Below, piece by piece: positions 63,362 through 64,000 of a stretch of DNA of 64,000 nt. Position numbers and translations under genes: made by a program. Each line of letters opens with the position of its first letter. The stretch's first letter is position 1. Origin of the DNA: Amphibalanus amphitrite (taxonomy: Eukaryota; Arthropoda; Thecostraca; Balanomorpha; Balanidae); the NCBI RefSeq assembly GCF_019059575.1, contig NW_024881540.1, positions 992,001 to 1,056,000 of the forward strand, read 5' to 3'. The notes under the pieces were generated by a model. The model ran no database searches. It was not told the origin of the DNA and saw only the letters and a list, made by a program, of their open reading frames with translations.

Positions 63362-64000
63362 TACGAGCGAGCGAGCGCAGCGAGCGAAACGAAGCCTTTT
63401 CAATATAACGGAAAAATCTCAGTATGAGCGGCCCGGCCCGGCTCGGCCTGTAACGCTTTTGAAAGGCTCAGCAAACGCTGGACCGATTGGCCTGCGGTCT
63501 TTGTTGCTGGGTAGCCCCATCCCTTCTTCCCCGTTATTGACTACTTTTGATACATCTCAGTGACCGTCGTGGCACGTGCCACGTGAAAAGTCAAGGGCGT
63601 CCAAGCTGTTTTGCAAAAGTAGTGATTTTGCGAGGCTCATATCTTAGCAGCCGCTTGGGCGATTGTCTTGCTATAATTTTTGTAGGGTAGCTGCATCCCT
63701 TCTACCAAAGGTCGGATACTCTGATCTATGTGAGTTACCCCTACTGCACGTGCAAAATGCAAAAAGAAGAGGTGCCAAATTTGTTCCCATTTCAATAACT
63801 TGATAATTATTGGAGAAATTTCGCTGAAACTTGACATAAAGGTAGGCACCTACCAGGCAATGCATTCCATGTGTTGCGGTTAGGGACTAGGGTGCTACTG
63901 CACGTGCGCACGTGCAGGCCCAGGGCGCTTCCAGATCTCGAGAACGGCTGGGCTGATTTCGCTCAAATTTGGTACACGGTTGGGGATCGGTTAGTAGGGT
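63362..64000 (+). repeat. E-box palindrome repeat, copy 6, running off the window
   Basis: Starts GATACGAGCGAGCGAGCGCA and closely follows copy 5. It contains GTGGCACGTGCCACGTG near 63,570 and CACGTGCGCACGTG near 63,901 and continues past the end of the window. Confidence 0.8.

Overview
This window is animal nuclear DNA, most likely from an arthropod and plausibly a crustacean. It has intron-bearing genes with GT/AG junctions, a secreted Gly/Tyr-rich cuticle-type protein, non-LTR retrotransposons, and hAT, pogo and piggyBac DNA elements. There are no bacterial operons. Only two host genes can be supported: a two-exon cuticle-like gene (minus strand, 5101-5678) and a five-exon METTL27-like methyltransferase gene (minus strand, 51328-56528). 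Nearly everything else is mobile or repetitive DNA, much of it readable to the base because target-site duplications survive.

The commonest class is a set of about fifteen TTAA-flanked, non-coding elements of roughly 0.6-1.2 kb with piggyBac-like features (TTAA duplication, termini beginning CCC). Each end carries a G-run/C-run hairpin with a short family-specific palindromic head, and the two ends of one element carry matching heads. Most bodies are filled with AGGTCA/TGACCT half-sites, including perfect inverted repeats with one-base spacing (the ecdysone-receptor type). Several elements share a nearly identical body but have different, still matched, ends. A second dispersed repeat (about 0.8-0.95 kb) carries CACGTGCGCACGTG palindromes and often hosts other insertions.

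Layout. 1-1.2 kb: GC-rich minisatellite. 2.4-11.7 kb: TTAA elements and E-box repeats around the cuticle gene. 11.88-37.47 kb: one pogo/Tigger-like element swollen to 25.6 kb by later insertions. These include a LINE (14.5-27.4 kb) whose ORF2 was split by a TTAA element, which was split by a 6.7 kb hAT-like element, which itself received two more TTAA elements. A 2.5 kb hAT-like element, further TTAA elements and a complete piggyBac element with an intact transposase frame (34,747-37,461) also lie inside. 37.5-41.9 kb: the interrupted E-box repeat resumes, with a 5'-truncated LINE and three hAT-type insertions (one of them nested at the LINE's end). 42-51 kb: TTAA elements, a second near-identical hAT MITE and unassigned sequence. 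51.3-56.5 kb: the methyltransferase gene, with MITEs in intron 1. 57-64 kb: a composite TTAA element holding a nested element and a tandem triplicate, an unclassified TIR element, another TTAA element and a terminal E-box repeat.

The piggyBac transposase is the only intact transposase frame visible; whether it moves the TTAA elements is an inference. All calls come from reading the sequence; no database search was possible.
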